Source of the DNA: Doryteuthis pealeii
Taxonomy: Eukaryota; Mollusca; Cephalopoda; Myopsida; Loliginidae
Reading direction: 5' to 3'
DNA: 64,000 nt
Assembly: GCA_023376005.1 (NCBI GenBank)
Contig: CM042157.1
Coordinates: forward strand, 27,182,571-27,246,570
Shown in pieces: positions 42,593 through 53,920 of the stretch; position 1 is the stretch's first letter, and each line of letters begins with the position of its first letter. A program made the translations under genes and the position numbers. The notes under the pieces are model-generated. The model was given only the letters and a program-made list of their open reading frames with translations, did not search any database and had not been told where the DNA came from.

Positions 42593-44215
42593 GCTATACA
42601 GTCGCATTTTTCTGTGTGCGAGAGAGTCAGTATCTGTATGTGAACTCAAGGAATTATATATAAATTTAGGTCTTACTGTTGACAATGACGCCATGTGTCT
42701 GAAGCATTTCCTTTGATGTTGGTTCATGCTGTGTCGAGCAAATTTTTCAAATGTGGACGTAAATGGGTTCTCACATTTATTCTCCTAGAGGAAGCGATAT
42801 ATTAAACAAACTGTCGTTCTTCTACATTACTTAGTTAAGTAATTTTCTATAGATTTAAGAATTCACTGTCGTTTTTCGTCAAAGTATGCTGTTGTTTTTT
42901 TATTCTTTATGCAAAATATACGACGAAAAATATCAAGGAAATGCTATTCATTTTCAGAAATCCTTTTTTTTTCAGGATTTTGATAAGCGTCAAAATTCGG
43001 ATCCACTTACAATAATATAAAATTATCAATTCTTAATGTAATTCCTCTATTTACGAAATTAAATATGTATTTCCTTGCTTTTGCTGCAGATGCGGGATCC
43101 GAATTGGGAAGTCGTTGCCCTGGAGGTGACCTCATCCTCTGTAATCCTGCGATAGGTGTCAAGACAAATACAGGTTAGGTGGCTGTGTGTGAATTACCAT
43201 TGACTAGATGATTTGGCATTCTCTGATTGGGGTATGAGCTGGTGGCCCAGGTGTAGAGAATCTGCTCTTAGCTCTGTGGTCGCTAGTTCAATATCTAGTG
43301 GCGGAGAGTGTTGTATGCACTGACCAATTTGAAAAAAATGTTACGCCCCCAACATAAGGGGGGTCAAAATTAAGCGACCTGAAAAAAATGATAAAGTTTT
43401 TATATAGAATAAATAATGCATTATAAAGATCATTCATTGATAAATAAACACTGAAAATTCCATTAAAATCTGATAATTCTCTGATTTTTGGTAAATTATT
43501 TTCTGTAGGGGGGGTAGCTAAAGTCATTTTGTCAAAAACGCATTTTAGGCTCATTTTGCCAGTAGCTAGATAAGGTCAACCTAAATAAGATCACAGTGTA
43601 CACCGGTCGAAACCTTGTGTTTCTATATATCACGATGAAAATGAGGACAAGAGTCTGGAAATTCCAAAACGATAGTACTTGATTGTAGCAAAAATAGACA
43701 GCAAAAATATTTAGTCAACATTGTATTCACTCTCTAGTTATTAAATTTTTTTTTAAAAACCTGAGAAATTTTCTAGTCATCTGATATTTAAGATATAACG
43801 TTTTTTGTTTCATTTTCTAGATATCAGATGCAGCTGCATGTAGAAGGCATGTAAGGTTAATATGAAATATTCTATGCAATTGAGGGGATTATTCTGGGTT
43901 CTGCCTCGGGATCTGCGGAATAAGATGTATGGATCAAAAACTTATTTCCAATTTAGCAATTTAATCATATAGAAATCAGCTGTAGTGTATGACATATGGT
44001 CCGTTATACAAGAGGAAACAATGATTGGGCAACGTTAAAAAACATATCCGGTCTTAGTAAGCACTGTTGCGCATGCGTCAGAAGATGTAGACCCTTTTGG
44101 GGGTAAATGGGGAGATGCTGCCACAAGTTTGAAACACCATGGACCATTTTCACCTGTTTGTTATTTTTTTTTTTTTTTTTACCAAGTCCTGCATAAAAGC
44201 AAGAAAATAGCCGAC
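42593..44215. other. No gene seen
   Basis: Equivalent of 12298-13860, including a tRNA-like head at 43235-43320 and a short insertion near 43010-43050. Confidence 0.5.
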
Positions 44216-44465
44216 AGAGATGATGATGGTGATGGGAATGATGATGATGGGAATGATGATGATGATGATCCTCATCATCATCATCATCATCATGTTGCGC
44301 TGACGGCAAGGATCCACACGACTCTTTTTCGCCACTCGTTCTATTGGACACTGCTCTGGGCAACTCCTCACGACGTCCAGCCTCTGCACAGACCTGATCA
44401 ATGTATTTTTTGCTGTCAGCCATTTTATCCAAACTCTCCCAGTGTTATATACTGTATCAATTGAC
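44216..44465 (-). pseudogene. LINE-B tail with (ATG)n array, clearer copy
   Basis: The minus-strand ORF 44004-44432 begins MDKMADSKKYIDQVCAEAGR, REELPRAVSNRTSGEKE, CGSLPSAQH and then runs into an Asp/His-coding triplet array (44219-44293). It parallels YIDQLCADAGCCTEDLPGAM of the LINE-B at 2299. The ORF beyond the array is read-through. Confidence 0.65.
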
Positions 44466-45370
44466 AGCGCTGGTGTGTAGTACACTGGATTAAAAACCAA
44501 CGCAGGTATACAAAAGAAAGCTGGACTTTATTTTCTTTCCTCGATTGGCGTGGATGAAAGGAGGTGATAACGCCGGCTTGGATGAGTGGTGAAATGAACA
44601 GTAGTTATAACAAGTCTTTTCTTCAGAGAGTCGACGTGAGTCTGACTTTAGCGGCTACCAAATCTCAACTGCTGAATTCTCCGTCTAACCGTCACTTTTT
44701 CAATTTTACCCAGCATGCCCTGGTCTATTCATATTACACCGGAACTGTACTGCGTGACCTGCAATCCTAGATTTGTCACCAGTCAATAGGAAGTCCTATG
44801 TCATCCTGCTATTGTTGTTTTTCCGGACAGTTTGTTTGACCCGGTCAGCAGTAAGCCTCCGATCTTAATCACTTTTCGTCTTTATTCGATCCAGACTTCT
44901 GTCTGGAACATCCTTTGTTTCCCAATTCTCTTGTCTTTTTTTAACTTCTTTTCGCGCCAAAAGAATTGAAACAATAGTTAATCTGCAACACTAGCCACAC
45001 CAGGGTGCAATATTAGTTCAAATCCTTAGCGGAGTTTAACAGATTTGAATTCTGAAATTGTGCGAAGTGACGACCGAAAGCAACAACTACACTCAATTTC
45101 CCCAACCGCAAATGTCCCCTGACACAGTCTTTTGCCTGCAACACTAACACAGTAGTCCTTGCTCAATCCATCAAAAGTTCACTCGTTCAATGCGCGTATC
45201 TCTTCTCGTTAAGAAGATCAAAACAACTGTTCGTGGTGTGGGAAGGTAGGCCTTAGACAATAAAAATGTTGTTGGTTACCGAACTTCTTTCTTCAAATTA
45301 TTCATCCGAGCATATCAATAATTCAACTTGGGATATCGTATTGAATAAGTTTGTTTTTGGAATAAAAGAG
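44466..45370. other. No gene seen
   Basis: Equivalent of 14171-15050, without coding signal. Confidence 0.5.
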
Positions 45371-45374
45371 GCGT

Positions 45375-45510
45375 TGAAGAAGTTAACAAATATTTCATTC
45401 AAATAAATGACGTCATCTTTTTTATATGCCCATCAATTCGAGTGGCGTCACGAGAAGCATCACGAGAAGCGTCACGAGAAGCGTCACGACCATTAAAATT
45501 GTTTCCTTGC
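45375..45510 (+). repeat. Family I repeat with tandem GCGTCACGAGAA units
   Basis: Three to four units of a 12-13-bp motif (45443-45488) where copy 1 has one to two. Confidence 0.65.
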
Positions 45511-46320
45511 AAAGTCGATGCGTAAAATCCAATGTCGTTTTTTAGATGACTGTTCTGTTCGGATTCTGACTGCTGTGCGGAAGATCAGAGAGAGGCGATT
45601 GCTGATAGGGAGGATTGTCGTGCTATCAGCATGACCTAGAGGCGAGTATTCATTTACTATCTTTCTTGAAGTTTTTGGTTCTAAGTCTATTTTCTAAATT
45701 GTTACAATTTGGCTTTTAGTTGAATCTGTATAAGAGAAATTACGCGTCGTTTTGTCCAAAGCGACTAACAACACAAATAATAACGAATATATGAAATCGA
45801 ACAAGAGACAAATGGCCTGACATAGAATACGTTTTTGTTTGTTTTCCAGTGACGGCTTTCAGCGAAGCCGGAGAAATAAAATCTTTAGTTCAAATGTGTC
45901 TTTATTGAGTGATTTTAACGAACGCCATTCACAGAAGTAGTGTTCAGTAACGATGTTTGTATTGATCTTGAAAGAAAATGTAGAAACAATAAAGTGGGAC
46001 GAAAGGAAGAAGAAGAAAAAAAAATTAGCTGATTGTGATGGATTTATTTATTTATTTATTTATTTATTTTCATTTCTGTTTCTTTCCGTGCAGAGTCTTG
46101 GAAAATGATTGATACATTCGTTTGGAACGTTGATAATGGAAGCACAAATGTGCACACATACATAAATAAAAAAAGAAAGAAGCCAAAAAAAAATGAAAAA
46201 ACAGAAGTCTCTTTTACAGTTGAAGAAATGTACATTAGTAGACACAGACTAAAAGACATCAGACTGAGAGTTGAAGGATTTGCCATGATCCAGTCCCAAG
46301 GGCGTGTTTAACCGGGCAAC
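45511..46320. other. No gene seen
   Basis: A/T-rich with (TTTA)n at 46045-46070. Equivalent of 15196-16100. Confidence 0.5.
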
Positions 46321-46322
46321 AC

Positions 46323-46505
46323 ATGAACCCTAAAAGACCAAGGGCAAGGTATATTGCTTGGTTCCTGAGGGCCACTCCACTTATTCATGGAATGCAGATT
46401 TTTGCTCGCATCAGAATCCGTTATTTTAAAGCAAACAATATGAAAGATTTGTTTGAAAATGTCAACATGGAGAATATTCTCTCTTTTTTTAGGGAAATAA
46501 AATTA
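46323..46505 (+). pseudogene. LINE-C tail fragment
   Basis: Plus-strand codons include YFKANNMKDLFENVNMENIL, SFFREIKL. Compare ARHLMDIFKNTNPENILNFL of the fragment at 10908-11190. The cysteine-bearing part upstream is degenerate. Ends near AAATAAAATT. Confidence 0.65.
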
Positions 46506-46529
46506 AACCATAGAAGATAGACATGAAAC

Positions 46530-46575
<46 letters not shown>

Positions 46576-46584
46576 TATATATAT

Positions 46585-46908
46585 TGCTTGAAGGCAATTA
46601 CAATGCGTATATCGTATAAAATTCAGCAATTATTGAAAATAATCATGAAAAGTGAACTCAGCAAATATTGTGCCCAACATAGAACATCGTACAGCTGTTT
46701 CAACTACATTAAGTCTCATCAGCGATGTATACTTACGATTTTCCGCAGACAGAAATCGAAACCGGGAATCCAGCACGCAGAATCAAAGACTCTGTTGAAA
46801 CAGCTGTACGATGTTCTACGTGGGGCACAATTTTTGCCGAGTTCGCTTGTCAGGATTATTTTCAATAATCATCGAATTTTTGACGTAATTGTAATAGCTT
46901 TCAAGCAA
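46585..46908. mobile_element. Foldback element FB1, with loop
   Basis: Left arm 46585-46704 (TTGCTTGAAGGCAATTACAA ... CAGCTGTTTCAAC) and right arm 46793-46908 (GTTGAAACAGCTGTACGATG ... AGCTTTCAAGCAA) are inverted repeats of about 115 bp around a 90-bp loop. The 110-codon ORF here comes from the arms. Confidence 0.75.
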
Positions 46909-46987
46909 AAATATAAATAATAATATACTTTACTCAACAATGCTTCTAAATCAAATCTCAATATATATATATATATATATATATATA

Positions 46988-47671
46988 TCTTATTATAATG
47001 GAGATTGTGTGTTTTTCTGTCTGTAACCGAAACTATATTCCTACTCAAGTCACAATTCTCTTAGTTATTGACATCACATTCTCCATGATTTTATTTTTTA
47101 TCTAAACCTCAATTATTGATAAAATTGTCTGACATTATTAATACTGTTAACTATGTCTACATACTGACAACATGCAACTGTATTTATATATACAATAAAA
47201 TAGCGGTTTACAGTGTAAACGGGAAGGCTAATTTGCATATTAATATTAAAAAATCGAATTTAATAAATATGTGCTTAGTATTATTGATTTCTAACTGTTT
47301 GGTTTTATTTTAATGAATATGAGCAAAAATCTCTTCAATGAATCTTAAATGAAATCCATTAACAATATAAAATAACTGTCATTTTATTCTTTACTTCCTC
47401 TTTTAACTAAATGCTTAAATTAGAAAAAATAACAATGAAAGACGAGAGTGATGGAAGAGTAAGTTTCAGTTGTTCCATTTTTTATTATACTCACTCTGTT
47501 TCAAATCTTTTATTATACTCCCTCTGTTTCAAATCTTTTATTATACTCCCTCTGTTTCAAATCTTTTTATCTGTATTCTTATTTAGTTTCATTAGCCTTT
47601 CTAATTTAATACAATATTTTATTACATTAAAACTTAAGTACTTGCACCCGGAGGGTGCATATATTTGCTAG
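46988..47671 (+). mobile_element. Helitron-like element H1, 684 bp
   Basis: Starts TCTTATTATAATGGAGATTG after A. Ends CTAG (47668-47671) before T. The hairpin TGCACCC-GGA-GGGTGCA (47643-47659) lies eight bases upstream. No coding capacity. A 29-bp tandem unit (CCCTCTGTTTCAAATCTTTT...) is repeated about three times at 47485-47570. Other copies: 56175-56816, 61769-62422 and noisy 17012-17894. Confidence 0.8.
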
Positions 47672-47696
47672 TATACAAAAACATGATTTTATAAAC

Positions 47697-47775
47697 AGCG
47701 TGCTCAAAGAAGTATCTGTAGATTTTAGAACTGGTTGCAATGAACAATCATAAATAAGTTTTGTGTTGACAAAGT

Positions 47776-47831
<56 letters not shown>

Positions 47832-47890
47832 TTATGATTGTTCATTGCAATCAGTTCCAAAATCTACAGATTCTTCTTTGAGTACTCTGT
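47697..47890. repeat. Inverted repeat around (TA)n
   Basis: Arms GAAGTATCTGTAGATTTTAG... and ...CAAAATCTACAGATTCTTCT (about 60 bp each) flank a (TA)n tract (47780-47825). Confidence 0.7.
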
Positions 47891-48140
47891 GTGTAAATTC
47901 TCGCCGTAGACATCTTCCTAGTCCATAGTCATTTTGTTATTAATTACAATCAAAGAGCACAGTCCGCTCGTATCCTGGAAGAACGATCAAACGCTTCTTC
48001 TTTGCATATTTTTAATATTACGCCATGACACTATTGGTTTAATCTAAAATCTTTCCAGCGTTTCTTAAATCTAAAAGATTCCCGGTCCGTGTCGTGAACT
48101 GCAGATATACGAAACACATAGAAAGAGAGAGACTCAAACG
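47891..48140. other. No gene seen
   Basis: Short low-copy stretch unlike the corresponding part of copy 1. Confidence 0.5.
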
Positions 48141-48155
48141 TATACACGCACAAAA

Positions 48156-48444
48156 GAGGAATCGCGTGGTGTAATGGTTAAAGTCTTGGGAAATGGACTC
48201 GTCGCCCCGAGTTCAAATCCTGGACGTGGTAATTGCATTTCACTTAGCGCTAATACCCTTGGGAAAGGTATGAATCCTACTCTCCCTCCAGCTATGGGTA
48301 AATAGTAGGGCAGACTGGACTCTTTTACCTTGGTTAGGTGACCGGTCTAGGAGAAGGAAAACTCTGAATTCAAACCTGTTGAACTCCGCTTAAGAAATTG
48401 ACCTTGTGTCGCATCCTGCTCGTGCGGAGGGGTTGGTAAATATA
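48156..48444 (+). mobile_element. SINE-C, full length, with 15-bp target duplication
   Basis: TATACACGCACAAAA flanks it at 48141-48155 and 48445-48459. Box A region GTGGTGTAATGGTTAAAGTC, box B GAGTTCAAATCCT, body with CTCCAGCTATGGGTAAATAG and CCGGTCTAGGAGAAGGAAAA, tail GGTTGGTAAATATA. The reference copy of this family in the window. Confidence 0.9.
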
Positions 48445-48699
48445 TATACACGCACAAAAACTCGAACATACAAGCATTCAGACACACACAACAAAAAGAG
48501 CGAGACTCTTATTTACACCGTGACACACAAATAGACACAATTACACAAAGATACATATGCGTGCTGTTTGCACGAGCTGTCAGAGGGACCCGATGATGAC
48601 CTTTTTTTTAAATTTTGTTGTGTACTGATTTTGTTTCTTTAAACTTTTTCGGAACGTTGTCCTCATCTTTAATGTCGAGTCATGTGTCTGTGACTAGGA

Positions 48700-48835
48700 T
48701 CTTAACCTTGGCTAAGTAACCAGTCTAGGAGAAGGAAAACACTGAATCCAAACCTGTTAAACTCCGCATTATGAATTGACCTCATGTCGCATCCGGCTCA
48801 TTTGGAGTCGTTGGTGTATATATATATATATATGT
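48700..48835 (+). repeat. SINE-C 3' fragment
   Basis: GATCTTAACCTTGGCTAAGT to CTCATTTGGAGTCGTTGGTG; no head. Confidence 0.6.
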
Positions 48836-48889
48836 CGCATTCCCGTATACGGCATATTACTACCATGCTTCCAGATATACGCTTTCCTT

Positions 48890-51070
48890 CATCCCATTTC
48901 CTCTCTCAGATTTCCAGAAAAACTGGGTCAGCCAAGTGACCAGTTTCATCAGCACGCGAGCCCTTTGGAATTGGGTCAAGCTGACTCAAAGACCTTTGGT
49001 GGTCACTTCCGTCCGCTAATGGACCAAAATACGCACATTCTTGCACAAACATGCGTTTTCGGGGCATTACGACTTGCACCATGCTGTAACGACCTCCACA
49101 AGAGGTTGTAGATAGTCCTGGCCTTCTGCCTTGCAGAAGTCCGGTTCCGACCGCTGGTGTGGAATTAATTCTGCCTGCAAACGCATTTCCATCACAAACT
49201 GCGGCGTGGTAGCGTCGAAAAATTACAGTTAAGAAATGGGTTTCAGGTCAACAACAGAGCAAAATCACGAGCGTCGATCCCAGGGGGCCAGCCCCCACCC
49301 CCCAGGCAACACTTTCCCCTCGATTTAAGAAGGCAGGGATGGGTTTATTGCCCAGTGCATGAGGCGCCCTCCTTTAGGGGGATAGACGCAATTTTTAACC
49401 CCGCCACCAATGAGTCTCGGCTCGTAGGTGGTCCCACGTTAATAGGGCCTTGTGCCTAACCTAGTACAAGTGCGGTACGAGGATAATACTACGGGGTCGG
49501 GTGTTCTGGATCCTGTCCGGACAACCCTGCGCCAGGCATGTGCACTTGGGATCGCCGCAGCGGTCGTCACCTCGGTGGCTTGATCAAACCGACCCAAGTT
49601 GCCTCTGACTGCTAAATAACAAGTGTGGTGAGCTTTCGAGCAAGATTCCATTATTGGCAAACCCTTAGCTCTCTCTCTCTCTCTCTCTTCTCTCTTCGGC
49701 CTCGGCTTGGCTTCGCATCCATATCTCGGCTCTCCGTTTTCGCCTCCTGTCTCCTGCCTCCAGCCAGCTAGCTGCTACTACTCCACTCCTTTCCGCCGAC
49801 GTTCCAGTCCTTCCAGACCCAGATCCAGCCGTCCAGCGTGACTCCACTCGGCTATCTCCTGAGCCAGCTTCTTCCTCTACAACGGTCTTTCTCAGGACCA
49901 CTGCCAACTACTGCTACTTCTCTTCTCTTCTGGCCACCCTCGGCTCCGGTTCGATCCCTCACCTCGGCCCTGCCTTGGTCCCTTGATCTCGGTACCCGTC
50001 CGTAGCATCTCGGTCCTGTCGCTATCGACACGCACACAGTATCCCCGACTCACTGGCAAACCGTACACGGTATCCCCGACTCACTGGCGAACCGCACACA
50101 CGCCCCAGCTGACCTCCGACCAGACCTCCGACGTTACCTGCAGTATCCCAATGTACCGGCAAACTGCACACGTTCCAGCCCACCGACGACCCTGGCTACT
50201 GCCGATCCAGCTTCGGTCCAGCTTCTCCTCAACCGACTCTTCCTTCAGCGAGCAGCTACTACCTTCATCTACCAGCATACTTCACATTGGTTCACCAACA
50301 TATCTCCAGCCTCCGGAAGACACACCACGTTCAGCAATGATCAACATCGACCTTCGACCCGCAGTTGTTGCATAGCCCTGGACTCGGGCCACAAAATCGT
50401 ACATGTTATATACTGTTGCTGGGTCGTATGTGTTAGTAGTGGAGTATAAAGATTCACACGTAGACATATGTAGTAGTAAGACTTTGAACGTTTATTTCTT
50501 TTCCCCTCGCGGTGCGGGTGGGTGGACGAGCTGAATAAACGTGCACTACGAATGTTGCAGGCTGGCGATCGGGAGGTGAACGGGGTGGGCGAGCCTCACT
50601 GCCCGCTAGCAGCGCTCGACCGTGTCGACGGTCAGACTCCTTGTGCCTGATCGTCGTCTCCTATCTGACTCTCTAACTGCTACTGCTGACCCCTTAAGTA
50701 AAGGCAGCCACCCACACATCCTCTTGTTCCTTTGACCGGAAGTTCTTTCTTCCCCTTCCAGTCTCTTTGTTCAAATTCCCGTTTGTACAGAGGAAGTCTT
50801 TTGTTACCCTTCCTTTTGTTACCCCAGACTTTCTGTCTAAGCTATCTATTATTTTCTTTTGTTCAATTTCTTCTTTGTCCAGGTTTCGAATTTCCCGCGC
50901 AAAATAAATACGATGATCCTAAAACATAACACAGTGCCCATCGCGCACATTCCCGATCGTCTCCACAACCGATTCATCTGACGCAACCAACATCTTCCTG
51001 GCCTAAGATATCAATGATCCTTCAGCTTTCAACATTCATCTTCTGTAGTTCGGCGAATAAAGATTTCTGT
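48890..51070. other. Relatively GC-rich, pyrimidine-rich block, copy 2
   Basis: Cleaner version of 20090-22430. (CT)n at 49670-49690; tandem-like GTATCCCCGACTCACTGGC units at 50038-50093; GAGTATAAAG at 50442 and GAATAAACGT at 50531 could be LTR signals. No protein family recognised in any frame. Confidence 0.4.
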
Positions 51071-51175
51071 TTCTTGTTAATCAAATCTCCTCGTTTGTCC
51101 TCCTTTACCTGGTTTGTGTCATTCAATCCCCTTTAACAAAAAGTCCGCGGAGTCGACGTCCTTATCGGCTACCGT

Positions 51176-51278
<103 letters not shown>

Positions 51279-51379
51279 GTGAGTCTAATTCTTAGGGTGA
51301 ATATATTATATATTTGTATATATATTTATCATATATACATGTCTATGATATATCTATAATATATAATTTTTGGGGTTTT

Positions 51380-51595
51380 GTGTGAAGCATGGACTGGGAA
51401 ATGAATAAGAAACTCAGTTGGTTTTTAAGTGTTAAGTTTCATTTTATTTCATTCTATATTTCGGGACTTGACCTTCCTTTATCAATTATTCATTATATAT
51501 GATAAACATATATACACATATATAATATATTCACACTGAGAACTAGACTCACCATATATACCAACAAAGAAGCATACGTGGACTTCACAACGACA

Positions 51596-51638
<43 letters not shown>

Positions 51639-51860
51639 ACATAATGACGGCATCTTTTATGCACACCCATCAATCTGAGTTGCGTCACGAGAAGCGTCAA
51701 AATCAGGGAAATCATATTGATAACGTTTGTCTTTGGAATAAAGGAAGCGTTGAAAAACTTACGAATATCTAATTCAAAAAATGCCCTCATCTATTTTACA
51801 CGCCCATCAATCCGAGACACGCCACGAGAAGCGTTATGATCATTAAAAAAGGTTTCCTTT
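51380..51860. repeat. Family-F-like and family I fragments
   Basis: 51390-51490 has the TTCGGGACTTGACCTTCCTT type of foldback arm. 51660-51860 has two GCGTCACGAGAAGCGT-type blocks. (TA)n at 51598-51635. Confidence 0.45.
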
Positions 51861-51992
51861 GGTTATTCAAAAATAGTAATAGTTTGAATAATGTACACAT
51901 GGATAAACTCCGGACCCAAACACGTGTAAGTAAAATTGATTAAAATATCCTATTTTATCCATTCTATATTTTCTTTCCTTTATTTCGCTTTT

Positions 51993-52185
51993 CATGTACA
52001 CGACCATACATGCACGTACACACATACACACACACGTACGCATACACACGTACACGCGTGTGCACATTATATTTATATATATATGTTTATATATAATATA
52101 ATGTGCGCACACGCGTGTACGTGTGTATGCGTACGTGTGTGTGTGTGTGTGTGTGTGTGTACGTGCATGTATGGTCGTGTACATG
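51993..52185. repeat. Long palindrome in alternating purine-pyrimidine DNA
   Basis: Left arm from CATGTACACGACCATACATG to CGTGTGCACATTAT and right arm from ATAATGTGCGCACACGCG to TATGGTCGTGTACATG are near-perfect inverted repeats of about 80 bp around a 30-bp TA-rich centre. The right arm has a longer (GT)n. Confidence 0.85.
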
Positions 52186-52198
52186 CGCGTGTATGTGC

Positions 52199-52232
<34 letters not shown>

Positions 52233-52500
52233 ATGCATGTATGAGCGTGTGCGTGCGCGCGTATATGCGTGCATGTATGTGCATGCATGCATGTGTCTTT
52301 GTACGCATATGTGTATGTATGTTTGTACGTGTATGTACGCGTGTATATATGTATGCATGTAAATGTATGTGTGTTTGTACGTGTGTGTGTGAGTGTCTGT
52401 GCACGCATTTGTATGTGTACGTAAATGCGTGTGTGTCTGTGTGTACATGTGTGCGTATGTGCGTATATATGTGCATGTGGAGCCCATAGTAGTATGCGTA
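52186..52500. repeat. (GT/GC/AT)n alternating tract
   Basis: TGTG, GTGCGTGCGCGCGTATATGC and GCATGCATGC runs continue from the palindrome. All long ORFs here (Cys/Val or Thr/His repeats) are artefacts. Confidence 0.9.
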
Positions 52501-52501
52501 T

Positions 52502-53050
52502 ACGCTTCAGTATGTATATGTAAGGCTTACCCAGCACATACAGTGACATGTGTGTGCATATCGGTATGTATGAATATTGTTTTGTATGCATGTCTATGTC
52601 GTGAGTATGTGTAACCACGTGCAACCACGTCCAGTTGACAACGCTACACCTCGTAATAGCCAACACCGCCGTTCCATAACCCCCACCCACCCATAATATA
52701 CAACATTTACAACCTTAAAATTAATATTATTCAACCCCACTCCTCAACTAACACGACCCGTCTGTATACAATATACACAACCTACACATCCGATAGAAAA
52801 AAAACATACACACACACATACATGCACAAACACAAACGCTCGCACGTAAGCACAGTTAAAATACCACACACTCTCAGAACAACGTAGTATGTGTATGACC
52901 AGTTACTACGCGTACGTAACCTTTATGCTGCCCATAAACACTCTCATACATTCAATTCACCTTCACATACATACACACATCATTTTATCCAATCATACGC
53001 ATCCCATGTCTATTGAATTTTTTGAAATTTTTTGAAATTTTTTCGATTTT
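52502..53050. other. No gene seen
   Basis: CA-rich, first sequence beyond the duplicated part. Contains a triple ATTTTTTGAA unit at 53017-53043. Confidence 0.5.
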
Positions 53051-53053
53051 CCT

Positions 53054-53290
53054 TACATTTGAAACATCATCACCTGATGAATGCATCGCATGAAACCAAT
53101 ATGGTTGTGAATGTTCCTTTGTCACCCAATAAATAGATATGTAAAACCTATATATTTATCATATTATATTATATAACAGCTCTATTTTATATTGAGCACT
53201 CTACCAATTAATACTGCCTTTGGTACACCATTCCAACAAAAGCTGAAACAGTGACCATCTCAAACCACACGTATATATATATATATATAT
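53054..53290. repeat. Family G repeat
   Basis: CATTTGAAACATCATCACCT to CAGTGACCATCTCAAACCAC. Its reverse complement is at 58801-59036. Runs into (TA)n. Confidence 0.7.
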
Positions 53291-53667
53291 ATATATATAA
53301 GAATAAAATATATATATATGTGGGGGGTGTATGTATATTCCAGTAGGTACACTTTTATATGTATTTGTCCTGAGTATATAATAATGAATAAGTATTGAAA
53401 TAAACACAAATGCCTTTCTTTATCGTAATGGACTGTGGTCTCTTATACATAAAACATTGACAATTATTGTTAGTTTCTCAATTCTGTTAGATGTGGCTTA
53501 TACGAATTTGTATGATTATATTTATAATTCATTGTCCATCCACTTCATTATTTTCTTTGGTATCATCTTTTCTTATTCCTCTCTTTCCCGTATTCTATTA
53601 AATTCTTCATCCATTTTCTTCATTTACCCTGATCTTTTCTTTTTCAAAATGTGTTATAGAGTACAAA
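53291..53667. other. No gene seen
   Basis: AT- and pyrimidine-rich spacer before the SINE-B. Confidence 0.5.
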
Positions 53668-53668
53668 G

Positions 53669-53920
53669 GGCCGGGTTAGTTCAGTCGGTAGAGCGTTCGG
53701 CTAAAAACTACAAGTTTCCTAGTTCGATACCGGCCTTCGCCAACTCGGCCTATGAGTAGCACTGGGATCTGTGTGGTAAAGTAAGGAGCAGATGGTAGGT
53801 GTGGCGCTCCACCTCAGATGCTAAAATAATCTCCTCGGTCTAGCGCTATTGAAAAAGGGGATAGACTCCCTCGCTGATTGGCTGATACCGACATTAGGAT
53901 GCCCCCACGACTTTACTTTA
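53669..53920 (+). mobile_element. SINE-B, full length, best head
   Basis: Head GGCCGGGTTAGTTCAGTCGG with box A (53677-53688) and box B AGTTCGATACC (53721-53731). GGCCGG can pair with CCGGCC as an acceptor-like stem. The body is intact; the tail CGACTTTACTTTATTATT leads into the pyrimidine tract. Confidence 0.85.

Noticed and set aside
45443..45488. CRISPR-like direct repeats
   Set aside because: Units are contiguous without spacers and the genome is eukaryotic.
46588..46920. 110-codon ORF
   Set aside because: Lies entirely in the inverted arms of a foldback element.
51867..52690. ORFs of 128-206 codons rich in Thr/His or Cys/Val
   Set aside because: Alternating GT/CA/GC microsatellite read in every frame; copy 1 has different frames.
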